The notes under the pieces were generated by a model. The model saw only the letters and a program-made list of their open reading frames with translations, did no database searches and had not been told where the DNA came from. A stretch of DNA of 64,000 nt from Maribacter cobaltidurans (GTDB lineage Bacteria > Bacteroidota > Bacteroidia > Flavobacteriales > Flavobacteriaceae). Positions 43,600 to 52,364 of this stretch are shown here, piece by piece; position 1 is the stretch's first letter; every line of letters starts with the position of its first letter. Location of the stretch: contig NZ_CP022957.1 of assembly GCF_002269385.1 (NCBI RefSeq), positions 4,455,001-4,519,000 on the forward strand, written 5' to 3'. Made by a program: the position numbers and the translations under genes.

Positions 43600-44307
43600 T
43601 TATTTGTTTCTCTTTTTTATTTTTCTGATTGTGGGTGAACTGATGTACCATAACAATAATCCGCTCAATACGGTTATCAATCCCAGTAGGGAAAAGGCAC
43701 GTAGTACGATTGTGTTAAAATCATCTCGACCTTCATAATCCATCGTATGGGTCATCCATAGAAAGTCGAACCAACGCCAATCCCGATGACGTAGCGTTTG
43801 GAACGCACCATCTTTTTCTGAAACATAGGCCTTTATATTTTCGGGTGTTTCATAACTTATAACATACGCTGGAAGCGGTCTACCGCGATATTCGCTATGG
43901 TTATCCACTTGTTCGATGAGCTCGATTCCTTTCACTTCAAGTTCAGGCAACATATTCCGTTCAGCGATTTTAAGCGCTTCGGTTTCTGAAATTGCTTTTT
44001 TTTCGGCACCTGTTCGGGCATCAAAAAGTTGTTTACCATTTATCCAGTAGAAAGGTTCACCATCGATTTCCCGAAGTTCTACGGATACAATGGCTTCTTC
44101 AAGATTCACCTCGGAAGGACTTATCAAATCCTTAAAGGCGGATGCCACAATCGGGTCCTGTCGAAACTGGTCGCCGTGTATTTCGTCAATATCGGTCCAA
44201 CTGAAATACATACCGCTTATCGTCCACATCAAAAACTGGATGCCCAAGAAGATGCCCAGATAGCGGTGTGCCTTTCTAATTTTTATCGCTGTTTTTCTTT
44301 TTACCAT
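43600..44307 (-). CDS. PepSY-domain membrane protein
   Basis: A 235-residue protein of the PepSY-associated TM family: membrane helix at residues 14-33 (YLGIFLGIQFLMWTISGMYF), a periplasmic PepSY-like domain (ISETEALKIAERNMLPE) and a second helix near 205-225. HRDWRWFDFLWMTHTMDYE matches the conserved signature before the last helix. Related proteins are coupled to metal reductases or transporters. Its start is only 5 nt after the CopA stop, so it is co-expressed with the copper ATPase. Confidence 0.78.
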   Translation of the reverse strand: MVKRKTAIKIRKAHRYLGIFLGIQFLMWTISGMYFSWTDIDEIHGDQFRQDPIVASAFKDLISPSEVNLEEAIVSVELREIDGEPFYWINGKQLFDARTGAEKKAISETEALKIAERNMLPELEVKGIELIEQVDNHSEYRGRPLPAYVISYETPENIKAYVSEKDGAFQTLRHRDWRWFDFLWMTHTMDYEGRDDFNTIVLRAFSLLGLITVLSGLLLWYISSPTIRKIKKRNK

Positions 44308-44312
44308 ATAAT

Positions 44313-46823
44313 TTAGTCGATGTTTGAACCTTTGAGCCTTAGCGAATTGGCAATGACCGAAACCGAACTGAAACTCATCGCCAAGGCCGCTATCATCGGG
44401 GATAGCAGAATCCCAAAAAATGGATATAGAAATCCCGCAGCAATGGGTATTCCCAAGGTGTTGTAAATCATTGCAAAGAATAGGTTTTGCTTAATGTTCC
44501 GCATTACCACATCACTAAGATTCCGTGCCTTTACAATACCGTGCAGGTCGCCCTTGACCAAGGTTATCGCCGCACTTTCTATAGCCACATCGGTGCCAGT
44601 TCCCATAGCGATACCCACATCGCTTTTGGCCAAGGCAGGGGCATCGTTAATTCCATCACCAGCCATTGCGACCACTTTTCCGTTTTTCTGAAGTTTTTCC
44701 ACTTCTTGCAGTTTGTTTTCAGGTAGCATTCCTGCCTGAAAGTCGGCAAGATTGAGTTCGCTCGCCACAGCCTGTGCCGTATCGTGGTTGTCGCCCGTAA
44801 GCATTATCACGTTAATTCCCTTTTCCTGTAATTCCTTGATGGCCTTGGCACTGGTTTCCTTGATTTTATCACCGATTACAACATAGCCCACGGTTTTACC
44901 GTCTATAGCGAGATAGGAAACCGTTTTACCCTGTTTTTGATAGGTTTGTGCTTCATTCTCCATCGCATCGGAAAGGTTTGCATTCGCTTGTTCCATCATT
45001 TTGGCATTGCCAAGAGCAACATCTTTACCGTTGACCTTGCCATCAACACCTTTTCCGGTAACGGCATTGAACCCTTCAGCTTTTAGGAATTCCGCGTTTT
45101 GTTCTTTTCCATATTTTACGGTGGCTTCCGCCAAAGGATGTTCACTTTGACTGTTGAGCGAAACGATATATTGAAGTACTTCGCTTTCGCTAAAACCCTT
45201 ATCAAATGAACCCACTTTTTCTACCGTAGGTTTTCCCTCGGTAATCGTTCCCGTTTTGTCCACAATGAGGGTATCTACCTTATCCATCTTTTCCAAGGCT
45301 TCAGCATTTTTAATGAGTACCCCATTTTGAGCACCCTTACCGACACCGACCATCACGGACATTGGCGTTGCCAAGCCCAAAGCGCAGGGACAGGCAATAA
45401 TCAATACGGCAATGGCATTGACCAGTGCATAGACATAGGAGGGTTGAGGGCCCCATATCGCCCATATCCCAAAAGTTATGACTGCAATGATGACAACTAT
45501 CGGCACAAAGTAGCCAGAAACCGTATCTGCCAATTTCTGGATAGGGGCGCGACTGCGACTTGCATCGTTGACCATCTGGATAATCTGGGACAGCAAGGTG
45601 TCAGAACCCACCTTTTCCGCTTTCATCAGAAAAGACTGATTGCCGTTTATCGTTCCACTGCTTACTTTGTCATCGACGGATTTGTTCACAGGAATAGGCT
45701 CGCCCGTTATCATCGATTCATCTATGGATGTTTCGCCCTCGGTGATAGCACCGTCAACGGGAATCTTATCGCCCGGTTTGACACGAAGTATATCACCTAA
45801 TTCAATGTCATCGATAGCAACTTCCTGTTCCTCACCATCAACAACCTTGACCGCTTTGTTGGGTGCCAGTTTCAAAAGTTCCTTGACTGCGGAATTGGTC
45901 TTGCTGTGCGCTCGGGCTTCCAAGAGTTGACCCAGCAACACTAAGGTCAAAATGACCGTGGCCGCCTCAAAATAAACATGTACCGTGCCCGCTTCGGTCT
46001 TGAACTGGTCCGGAAAAAAGTCTGGTACGAGCATCCCAAATACGCTGAACAACCAAGCCACGCCCGCACCTATACCGATTAGTGTGAACATATTGAGGTT
46101 CCACGTTTTAATACTTCGGTAGGCACGTTCAAAGAACATCCACGTCGCATAAAATACTACCGGGATTGAAAGTCCGAATTGAATCCAGTTCCAATATTTC
46201 AATTCCAAAAAGTCGTACAATGGATTGTTGCTCAGCATTTCCGACATTGCTATCAGGAAGATTGGCAGTGTAAAGACGACAGCTATCCAAAACTTTTTGA
46301 GCAGTTTTCGATACGTTTTTTCTTCTGCGGAAAGGTTGGGTCTCATAGGAACCAGATCCATACCACAGATAGGACAGCTTCCCGGTTCGTCCTTTACGAT
46401 TTCGGGATGCATTGGGCAGGTCCATTGTTCGGAACTGGTAGTGTTCAAGTTTTTCTCTTCCACCAAATCCATTCCGCAGACAAGGCAGTCGCCCGGTTTG
46501 TCATAGGTTTTATCGCCCTCACAATGCATTGGGCAATAGAAGGTTCCTGTTCCTTGGCCTTTTGATTTTTCTTTTTTCGCAGAAACAGAATCATTCTCGT
46601 GATGATGCTCGCCCGGTTTGTGGATGCTGTACGAACCGCCTTCTTGCTTTAGTGCTTCCTGGAATGTTTCGATAGGAATATGCGATTCCATTTCAATGAC
46701 CGCTTCGGCTTTTTCCAAATCGACAGATACATTCGTTACCCCTTCCACATTGGAAAGTGCTTTCTCGACGTGGTTTCTGCAGCTGTTGCAGGTCATTCCG
46801 TGTATGTGATAGGTATGTTTCAT
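44313..46823 (-). CDS. copA: Cu+-exporting P1B-type ATPase
   Basis: An 836-residue P-type ATPase. N-terminal HMA domain with GMTCNSCR (C12, C15), then two heavy-metal-binding motifs (FYCPMHCEGD...CLVCGMDL near 94-121 and WTCPMHPE...CPICGMDL near 132-160). The catalytic core has TGEP actuator, IACPCALGLA (CPC, near 479), DKTGT near 522, SEHPLAEA and GDGINDAPALAKSDVG. The C-terminal helix carries the MxxSS-type motif (SFSSVSVIANSLRL) of Cu pumps. It moves Cu+ from cytoplasm to periplasm, where the oxidase and RND pump take over. Length is typical for forms with extra metal-binding motifs. Confidence 0.92.
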   Translation of the reverse strand: MKHTYHIHGMTCNSCRNHVEKALSNVEGVTNVSVDLEKAEAVIEMESHIPIETFQEALKQEGGSYSIHKPGEHHHENDSVSAKKEKSKGQGTGTFYCPMHCEGDKTYDKPGDCLVCGMDLVEEKNLNTTSSEQWTCPMHPEIVKDEPGSCPICGMDLVPMRPNLSAEEKTYRKLLKKFWIAVVFTLPIFLIAMSEMLSNNPLYDFLELKYWNWIQFGLSIPVVFYATWMFFERAYRSIKTWNLNMFTLIGIGAGVAWLFSVFGMLVPDFFPDQFKTEAGTVHVYFEAATVILTLVLLGQLLEARAHSKTNSAVKELLKLAPNKAVKVVDGEEQEVAIDDIELGDILRVKPGDKIPVDGAITEGETSIDESMITGEPIPVNKSVDDKVSSGTINGNQSFLMKAEKVGSDTLLSQIIQMVNDASRSRAPIQKLADTVSGYFVPIVVIIAVITFGIWAIWGPQPSYVYALVNAIAVLIIACPCALGLATPMSVMVGVGKGAQNGVLIKNAEALEKMDKVDTLIVDKTGTITEGKPTVEKVGSFDKGFSESEVLQYIVSLNSQSEHPLAEATVKYGKEQNAEFLKAEGFNAVTGKGVDGKVNGKDVALGNAKMMEQANANLSDAMENEAQTYQKQGKTVSYLAIDGKTVGYVVIGDKIKETSAKAIKELQEKGINVIMLTGDNHDTAQAVASELNLADFQAGMLPENKLQEVEKLQKNGKVVAMAGDGINDAPALAKSDVGIAMGTGTDVAIESAAITLVKGDLHGIVKARNLSDVVMRNIKQNLFFAMIYNTLGIPIAAGFLYPFFGILLSPMIAALAMSFSSVSVIANSLRLKGSNID

Positions 46824-46897
46824 TGCATTTAATATTTGTGCCTGACACGAGAAGAGTTACTAACCAAACTTCATGTTGCCCTTCCCCCACCAGGACT

Positions 46898-47353
46898 TTA
46901 TTCCAAGCTATCTTTAAGTGTATTTACATAGTCAATGATTGCTTCCTTATTTACTTCCGAAAGAAGGGCATCCCTATGAACTAGCGTATAACTATCCAAA
47001 GGCATTTCCCCATCCTCAAGCTGGCTTATGATCGACCGCAACTTGCTGGTTTTTCTTCTTTCTGAAAGGTTATCCCATTCGTTAAAATTCAATTCTGCTT
47101 TACCTTCTTTAATATGGTCCTCTAAATACCAAGCTGCTGGTTGTACCTTACTGTACCAAGGATAATCGGTATTATTGCTATGGCAATCATAGCAGGAAAC
47201 CCGTAACGATTTTTCGATCGTTGCGGGTACATTGTTCACGAGCATAAAATCGGTTTGCGGCACCATTTCATTCTGGTTATAGTCCACAGGAAAAAATTGG
47301 ATGACCACAAAGACAATCAAAGCTACCCACGCTATGATTTTTACTATTTTCAC
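46898..47353 (-). CDS. Haem-binding domain protein (CxxCH)
   Basis: A 151-residue protein with an N-terminal membrane anchor (residues 5-22) and a periplasmic Haem_bd-type domain: VSCYDCHSNNTDYPWYS holds the CxxCH motif. It starts with GTG (47353), directly adjacent to the DUF3347 gene stop. Such proteins occur in Bacteroidetes copper clusters; an electron-transfer role with the oxidase or PepSY protein is inference. Confidence 0.8.
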   Translation of the reverse strand: MKIVKIIAWVALIVFVVIQFFPVDYNQNEMVPQTDFMLVNNVPATIEKSLRVSCYDCHSNNTDYPWYSKVQPAAWYLEDHIKEGKAELNFNEWDNLSERRKTSKLRSIISQLEDGEMPLDSYTLVHRDALLSEVNKEAIIDYVNTLKDSLE

Positions 47354-47950
47354 TTAGTTTATTTCACGTTGTACCTTACCACAGGTAAGCATTTTATCAC
47401 CGAAATAGGGATTTCTGATTTCGTCGTTCATACTAAGCCAAGCACCGCCTTTATTGTTATCGTACATAGGGCAGTACTGCTCATAAATGGTCATTGAAGT
47501 TCCCGTTATCGCCACCATATCGGTCATATCCTTGCTAAGCGTTTTAAAATGCTCGCGTTGATGTTTGATATCGCTCTCGCCGATGTGCTCGGCGTGTTCG
47601 GTGGCATCCTCGATGATGTCCTTTAGTTCGTTCTGCTGGCTGTCCGAATAGCTCGATGCATCAAATGATTTGAGCGATTGCGCCAAGGTGTTACCCAGTT
47701 CCTTTGCTTTGGAATTGTCATCGTTAACCAAAGCATCTTTTAGGTTGAAATAACCCTTTAAAATGGCCTCGGCCTTAGCATCTTGACTGTTGTCCATAGC
47801 CATATCTGTTTTGTCATCCATCGTTTCCTGATGCATTTCATTGCTCATTGGCTTGGCGGGTTCGTTCTTATTTCCGTCCTTGCAGGAAACTGTTACCATC
47901 ACTATGGCAGCAAGTGCCATTGTACCTATTGTTCTCTTTACTGTTTTCAT
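47354..47950 (-). CDS. DUF3347 lipoprotein
   Basis: A 198-residue lipoprotein (VTVSCKDG, Cys23) with an acidic, Met-containing linker and a DUF3347 helical domain: AILKGYFNLKDALVNDDN at its start and the motif YCPMYDNNKGGAWLSM with DKMLTCG near the end. The same domain ends the RND adaptor at 41358 (CPMANNNKGAFWI), so two versions are present in one operon. Likely a periplasmic Cu-binding protein; the Cys and Met residues are candidate ligands. Confidence 0.85.
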   Translation of the reverse strand: MKTVKRTIGTMALAAIVMVTVSCKDGNKNEPAKPMSNEMHQETMDDKTDMAMDNSQDAKAEAILKGYFNLKDALVNDDNSKAKELGNTLAQSLKSFDASSYSDSQQNELKDIIEDATEHAEHIGESDIKHQREHFKTLSKDMTDMVAITGTSMTIYEQYCPMYDNNKGGAWLSMNDEIRNPYFGDKMLTCGKVQREIN

Positions 47951-47977
47951 TTTGTGTTTGTTTTAAATTGTTACTTG

Positions 47978-50425
47978 TTAAAATCGGGCTAAAAGGCCGC
48001 CACCCCAGCCATATCGGTTATTGTAATTTGCTTGTATTGAAAAATTTCGGGATAGGATATAAGAGGCTCCCACCAACCACTGGGTTTCGCTTTGATAAGA
48101 TGAATCCCCAATATCGTTCACCCAACCAAAGTCGGCCCGGTATTCGTATTCACCTTCCAGAAAAATTCTCGGAAAAATCAAGAATTCCCGGTCCAGACGA
48201 ATTCTTGGCCTTAGTTGGTGGTCCATACTCACATCTACATTGAAGCGGTACGGAGTAAAGTATTTTAAACCCACCAAACCTACCGTATTAAAGGTGTTAT
48301 AAGAATCGGGTGTGGAGGTTTCGGTATTTACCCCTACATAGAGGCGCACCCAATCATTAAGGTATCTGTTATAGTTTACTTCGGCTTCAAAGTTTTTGTC
48401 ATAGTCAAATTCAGCCCGTAGTCCGAACTCGTTGCGGATATTGCTTGACATTAAAAAGAGTTCATTGAAGTTTGAGCCCAAGCGCGCCATCCCCCACGAA
48501 TAATAATGGTCTGTTTCGTCAATCAGTTTTTTAACAGGAAAATCCTGCATCCTTTCATCCCTTGGGGTATCATAACTGAAAATGCGTGCCATACCACCCA
48601 TCATGTGGTACAGGATGTGGCAGTGAAAGAACCAATCGCCATACTCCTCGTTGTAAAACTCGATGACCACTTTCTGCATCGGTGGCACATTGACGGTATG
48701 CTTTAATGGGGAACGTTCGCCATTTTCGTTGATTACCCTAAAATAATGCCCGTGTAGGTGCATCGGGTGGTGCATCATTGTAAGGTTGTTGAGCGTAATG
48801 CGGGTTACTTTACCTCCTTTGATTTTAATTTTATCCGTTTCTGAAAGCGGCACACCGTTCAAACTCCATACATACCGTTGCATATTCCCGGTCAGGTTCA
48901 ATAGAATATCGTTCACGGGCAAATCAGCATTGTAGGTCGTATTTTCGGTTGCCTTTAAGAAATCATAGTTGAAGTAGGTTTTTCGGGTATCATAATCAAA
49001 AGATGAAGTGTCTTTCTTCATCATAGACATATTGTGACCCATATGACCCTTCATTTTATTGGATGCGTTCTTTTGGTTCATAGGCATTGAATCCTTTCCT
49101 GCCGGTCCGGCAGGCGGGTTCATTCCCTCCATACCGTCCATCTTTTTGTCCATCTCCATTTGCATATGATTTTCATTCATATCCATAGGTTTTTGGTCAT
49201 CCATTTTCATTTTATCCATTTGGCCATTATTCACTGACATCTTATCGTGCATTCCCATATTCATCTTGCCGTCTTTCATATCCATCTTCATTCCGTACTT
49301 TTGCATCAGATATTCCGGAGTGTTCTTCTTTTTGTTACCGGCCATTGCAGGTGCGCCCATTTTCATATCCATTTTGGCCATCTGTTTCATCATTGCCACC
49401 TTATCGGGCCTGTCAATTCTTTTTGCCGGATACAGGGTTCCTTGGCCCAAGCGCAACGAAGTGCTTCCAGAGCCATCCTGTGCCGTGGCCGTCACCTCCA
49501 AGGTACCCTCGGGAACGGTAACGATAACATCATAGGTCTCGGCAATACCAAAAAGGAAACGAGTTTTGGAAACCGGTTCCACATCGATACCATCACCGGA
49601 GACCACCATAGGGTTGCCGCCACCGAAATCCATCCAATAATAGGTGGAAGCGGAGGCATTAATAAAACGAAGCCGCACTTTTTCGCCCGCCTCGAATTCT
49701 GGATATTCCGCCAAAATTTTCCCATTGGTCAGAAATGCCGGATAATAGATATCGGCTATATCCGCACCTTCCATACGGTCTCTCCAAAACTTGAGTTGAG
49801 CACCAAATGCACCCTCTTTGATGACCCTCCCCAAAGGAACCGCCGTACCTTTTTTTACTTGATACCACTCATTCCCGCGCTTAAGGTTTCGCAGTACGTT
49901 CATTGGTTTTTCGTTGGTCCAGTCAGAGAGTACCACGACCAAATCCTTATCATATTCCAATGTTTTTTCCTTGGGCTGAATCATAATGGAGCCATAAACA
50001 CCCTTTTGTTCTTGGAGCATCGTATGCGAATGGTACCAGTAGGTACCCGATTGGTTAATGGGTATTCTATATTGAAAAGTGGTTCCAGGTTCTATTGGGG
50101 GTGTGGTCAAATAGGGAACCCCATCATAAAAATTGGGGAGTATCAATCCGTGCCAGTGTACCGATGTTTCAACATCCATTTTATTGGTTACGTTGATGAT
50201 GGCCAAGTCGCCTTCGGTAAATTCCAAGACTGGGCCGGGAATACTACCATTGATGGTCATCCCGTTTGCCGTTACTCCTCCAAGCGTTATTTTATTATTT
50301 TCCAAAACAAGACTGTATTCCTTAACAGGTCGCCCCTCTTCCTTTCTATCCTGTCCGTTAGTTCCCACTTGGGCGAATACCGTAGAAGAAAACAGGAGTA
50401 ATGTGATAATTCTTAGTAATTTCAT
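47978..50425 (-). CDS. Multicopper oxidase fused to CopB-like outer-membrane barrel
   Basis: An 815-residue protein from the ATG at 50425, which gives a clean signal peptide (LLRIITLLLFSSTVFAQ); the frame extends 9 codons further. The oxidase has all copper-site motifs: HWHGLI and WYHSH in the first domain, MHHPMHLHGHYF and FFHCHILYHMMGGM in the last. A Met/His/Asp-rich insert of about 150 residues between them resembles the CopA/PcoA copper-binding segment. After about residue 650 the sequence becomes an ~170-residue beta-barrel ending in GGGLLARF, resembling CopB. Oxidase and barrel are normally separate genes. It would oxidise Cu+ to Cu2+ and perhaps tether the enzyme to the outer membrane. 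Confidence 0.85.
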   Translation of the reverse strand: MKLLRIITLLLFSSTVFAQVGTNGQDRKEEGRPVKEYSLVLENNKITLGGVTANGMTINGSIPGPVLEFTEGDLAIINVTNKMDVETSVHWHGLILPNFYDGVPYLTTPPIEPGTTFQYRIPINQSGTYWYHSHTMLQEQKGVYGSIMIQPKEKTLEYDKDLVVVLSDWTNEKPMNVLRNLKRGNEWYQVKKGTAVPLGRVIKEGAFGAQLKFWRDRMEGADIADIYYPAFLTNGKILAEYPEFEAGEKVRLRFINASASTYYWMDFGGGNPMVVSGDGIDVEPVSKTRFLFGIAETYDVIVTVPEGTLEVTATAQDGSGSTSLRLGQGTLYPAKRIDRPDKVAMMKQMAKMDMKMGAPAMAGNKKKNTPEYLMQKYGMKMDMKDGKMNMGMHDKMSVNNGQMDKMKMDDQKPMDMNENHMQMEMDKKMDGMEGMNPPAGPAGKDSMPMNQKNASNKMKGHMGHNMSMMKKDTSSFDYDTRKTYFNYDFLKATENTTYNADLPVNDILLNLTGNMQRYVWSLNGVPLSETDKIKIKGGKVTRITLNNLTMMHHPMHLHGHYFRVINENGERSPLKHTVNVPPMQKVVIEFYNEEYGDWFFHCHILYHMMGGMARIFSYDTPRDERMQDFPVKKLIDETDHYYSWGMARLGSNFNELFLMSSNIRNEFGLRAEFDYDKNFEAEVNYNRYLNDWVRLYVGVNTETSTPDSYNTFNTVGLVGLKYFTPYRFNVDVSMDHQLRPRIRLDREFLIFPRIFLEGEYEYRADFGWVNDIGDSSYQSETQWLVGASYILSRNFSIQANYNNRYGWGGGLLARF

Positions 50426-50499
50426 AGTTTTCTCATTGTTATTGTTCAACAAAAATATTACTGGTATTCAGTATGTTGTATCATAATTCTGGTTCATAT

Positions 50500-51063
50500 C
50501 TATACAATTTTGTCCAAAGGATTTCTAAAATTTTTCTGGCCATCCTTGTAGTCGCTAAGGCTCATTCCAGTCTCGCTTTTAAATTGTTTGCTTAAATGAT
50601 TGACGTTGCTGTAATCGAGCATCTGGCTTATTTCCGTAAAATTGTATTCGGGTGTCTGGATAAGTTCCTTGACCTTTTCTATCTTCAGTTTGATAAAATA
50701 TTTTTCAATAGTGATGCCCTCTGTAATGGAAAACACCTTGCTGATTTTCGAATAGTCCCTTTGTAATTTATCCGCAAGAAAATCTGATAGCTTACCGTTA
50801 ATCTCAAGTGGCATCATATTCAGTAACTTTATCAATTCAATTTTTACTTTCTCCGTCAATTTATCCTCGGTCGAAGTGATGAGTGCAAAACCGTTTTCTT
50901 TCAATAAATTTTCGAGTTTATCTACATCATGGTCTTCAATATCCAATCGCAAACGGCCTAATTCTACCTGGAGCAAGTCAATGTTATGTGCATTCAATTC
51001 ATCCTTCAACACCTTGATGCATCGTTCACAAACCATATTTTTTATATAGAAATCCTTGACCAT
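50500..51063 (-). CDS. HMA-like sensor fused to AraC-type regulator
   Basis: A 187-residue protein from the ATG at 51063 (a TTG at 51069 opens the frame). The N-terminal ~70 residues look like a heavy-metal-associated fold with a CxxC pair: MVCERC (C12, C15). The C-terminal ~100 residues are an AraC/XylS double helix-turn-helix (EKVKELIQTPEYNFTEISQM, then SNVNHLSKQFKSETGMSLSDY). It is the only regulator in the copper operon, encoded between TolC and the oxidase. It may sense Cu+ or Ag+ directly through the CxxC pair and control the operon; this is inference. Confidence 0.8.
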   Translation of the reverse strand: MVKDFYIKNMVCERCIKVLKDELNAHNIDLLQVELGRLRLDIEDHDVDKLENLLKENGFALITSTEDKLTEKVKIELIKLLNMMPLEINGKLSDFLADKLQRDYSKISKVFSITEGITIEKYFIKLKIEKVKELIQTPEYNFTEISQMLDYSNVNHLSKQFKSETGMSLSDYKDGQKNFRNPLDKIV

Positions 51064-51065
51064 AA

Positions 51066-52364
51066 TCAATTGATTAAATAGTTGATAATTGCCGATTGCA
51101 CATAATACAATTGCACTGATTCGATTTGGTTCACTTGAAATTTTAACTGCAGTTCCTGAATGTCCAGCACATCGTTAAAATCGATGGTGCCTGTTTCATA
51201 GTTCTTTATCAGGATTTCCTCGGCATCCTTTGCCTGATTAAGATTCTTTTGCTGTGTATTGAATTTTATTCGTGCTTGATTGCGTTGCGATGTTGCTTTC
51301 GCGAAAGCGGTTTCCAACGTATTCAATCGGTCGTTTTTCTGGGATTCGATTTCCAGTTGTTTCAGTTCGTTCTGTTTGGAAATCGAGGAATAACGGTTGT
51401 TGAAAATGGGTATGGACAGCGATACCATTGGCATCACGATATCTTTACCATTATCACTGAAGGTCATATCTGGCCGCTCGGAAACAGGTACATAGTCTAA
51501 TCCAAAACCGATGTTCGGTGCGCTTTCCTTTTGGTTGAGCAATTCCGATTGCTCGATGGATTCGTAAAGCCTGTCGTATTTGAGCAGTTCGGGATTGAGT
51601 GCCAAGCCTTCTTCGCTATACATCGGGTCTTCCGTCGGAATGGTGATTTCTGGGACGACTGCCACGGCAATACTTTCTTTGCGATTCAAGAGATTGTTGA
51701 AGCTCGCCTGTTCCGCCAAATAGTCTTCCTGCAAAACTTCTTTTTGCTGTTGCAGTTCGTTCTGTCGAATCTGTAATCGCAACACATCCACCGCAGAGGC
51801 TTTCCCAACTTCAACCGAGGTCAGTGCCAGCCGTTGGTAGGTTTGTAGCAGTTGGACATTCTCATCGAGCACATCCTGCTTTGCCCTGATGGAATACAGT
51901 TGGTAATAGGATTGGGCGACCGAGAGTGCCAGTTTTCTTTTGGCAATGGCAATTTCCACAAACTCGGTTTCCGCCATCGAACCCGCATAGTTTTCCCGAG
52001 CGGTTATAGTGCCGAACCACGGCAACATCTGCGAAATAGAGAACCTTGCCCGTTGCGCACCCGTTCTTGTTTCGGGTTCGCTTACAAAATAGCCCGCACT
52101 TACTGTAGTATTGGGTAGTGTATTGACCTCATTGACCTTTTTCTCGGCAATATTGTACCGCAGCTCGTAGGCTTGAATCTCAGGATTGTTTCTTTCGGCT
52201 TCTTGAATGTAGGATTGTAATTGTTGCGCCTGCCCGCCGATTGAAATCAGTCCAATGCTCAATATTAGCAATGCGTTCAGGAGGGCTTTCGCACTTCGTG
52301 TTCGCTCAGCATAAACTTCAGCGGAAACAAGCAACAATCCAATTATGATTTTTATATTTTTCAT
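51066..52364 (-). CDS. TolC-family outer-membrane efflux protein (CusC-like)
   Basis: A 432-residue TolC-type protein with two OEP repeats (IQEAERNNPEIQAYELRYNIAEKK at the start and SYYQLYSIRAKQDVL in the first half). It forms the outer-membrane duct for the RND pump. It overlaps the pump gene by 4 nt (ATGA) and ends 2 nt before the regulator start. The N-terminus is odd: a first hydrophobic stretch (IKIIIGLLLV), then SAEVYAERTRSAKA, then a second signal-like stretch (LLNALLILSIGLISIGGQAQ). This looks like an in-frame insertion of a flavobacterial repeat into the signal peptide. Confidence 0.88.
   Translation of the reverse strand: MKNIKIIIGLLLVSAEVYAERTRSAKALLNALLILSIGLISIGGQAQQLQSYIQEAERNNPEIQAYELRYNIAEKKVNEVNTLPNTTVSAGYFVSEPETRTGAQRARFSISQMLPWFGTITARENYAGSMAETEFVEIAIAKRKLALSVAQSYYQLYSIRAKQDVLDENVQLLQTYQRLALTSVEVGKASAVDVLRLQIRQNELQQQKEVLQEDYLAEQASFNNLLNRKESIAVAVVPEITIPTEDPMYSEEGLALNPELLKYDRLYESIEQSELLNQKESAPNIGFGLDYVPVSERPDMTFSDNGKDIVMPMVSLSIPIFNNRYSSISKQNELKQLEIESQKNDRLNTLETAFAKATSQRNQARIKFNTQQKNLNQAKDAEEILIKNYETGTIDFNDVLDIQELQLKFQVNQIESVQLYYVQSAIINYLIN

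Noticed and set aside
49247..50401. A 384-codon plus-strand open frame opposite the multicopper oxidase.
   Set aside because: It is the mirror frame of a gene with clear copper-site motifs; its peptide is His/Phe/Ile-rich and shows no domain.
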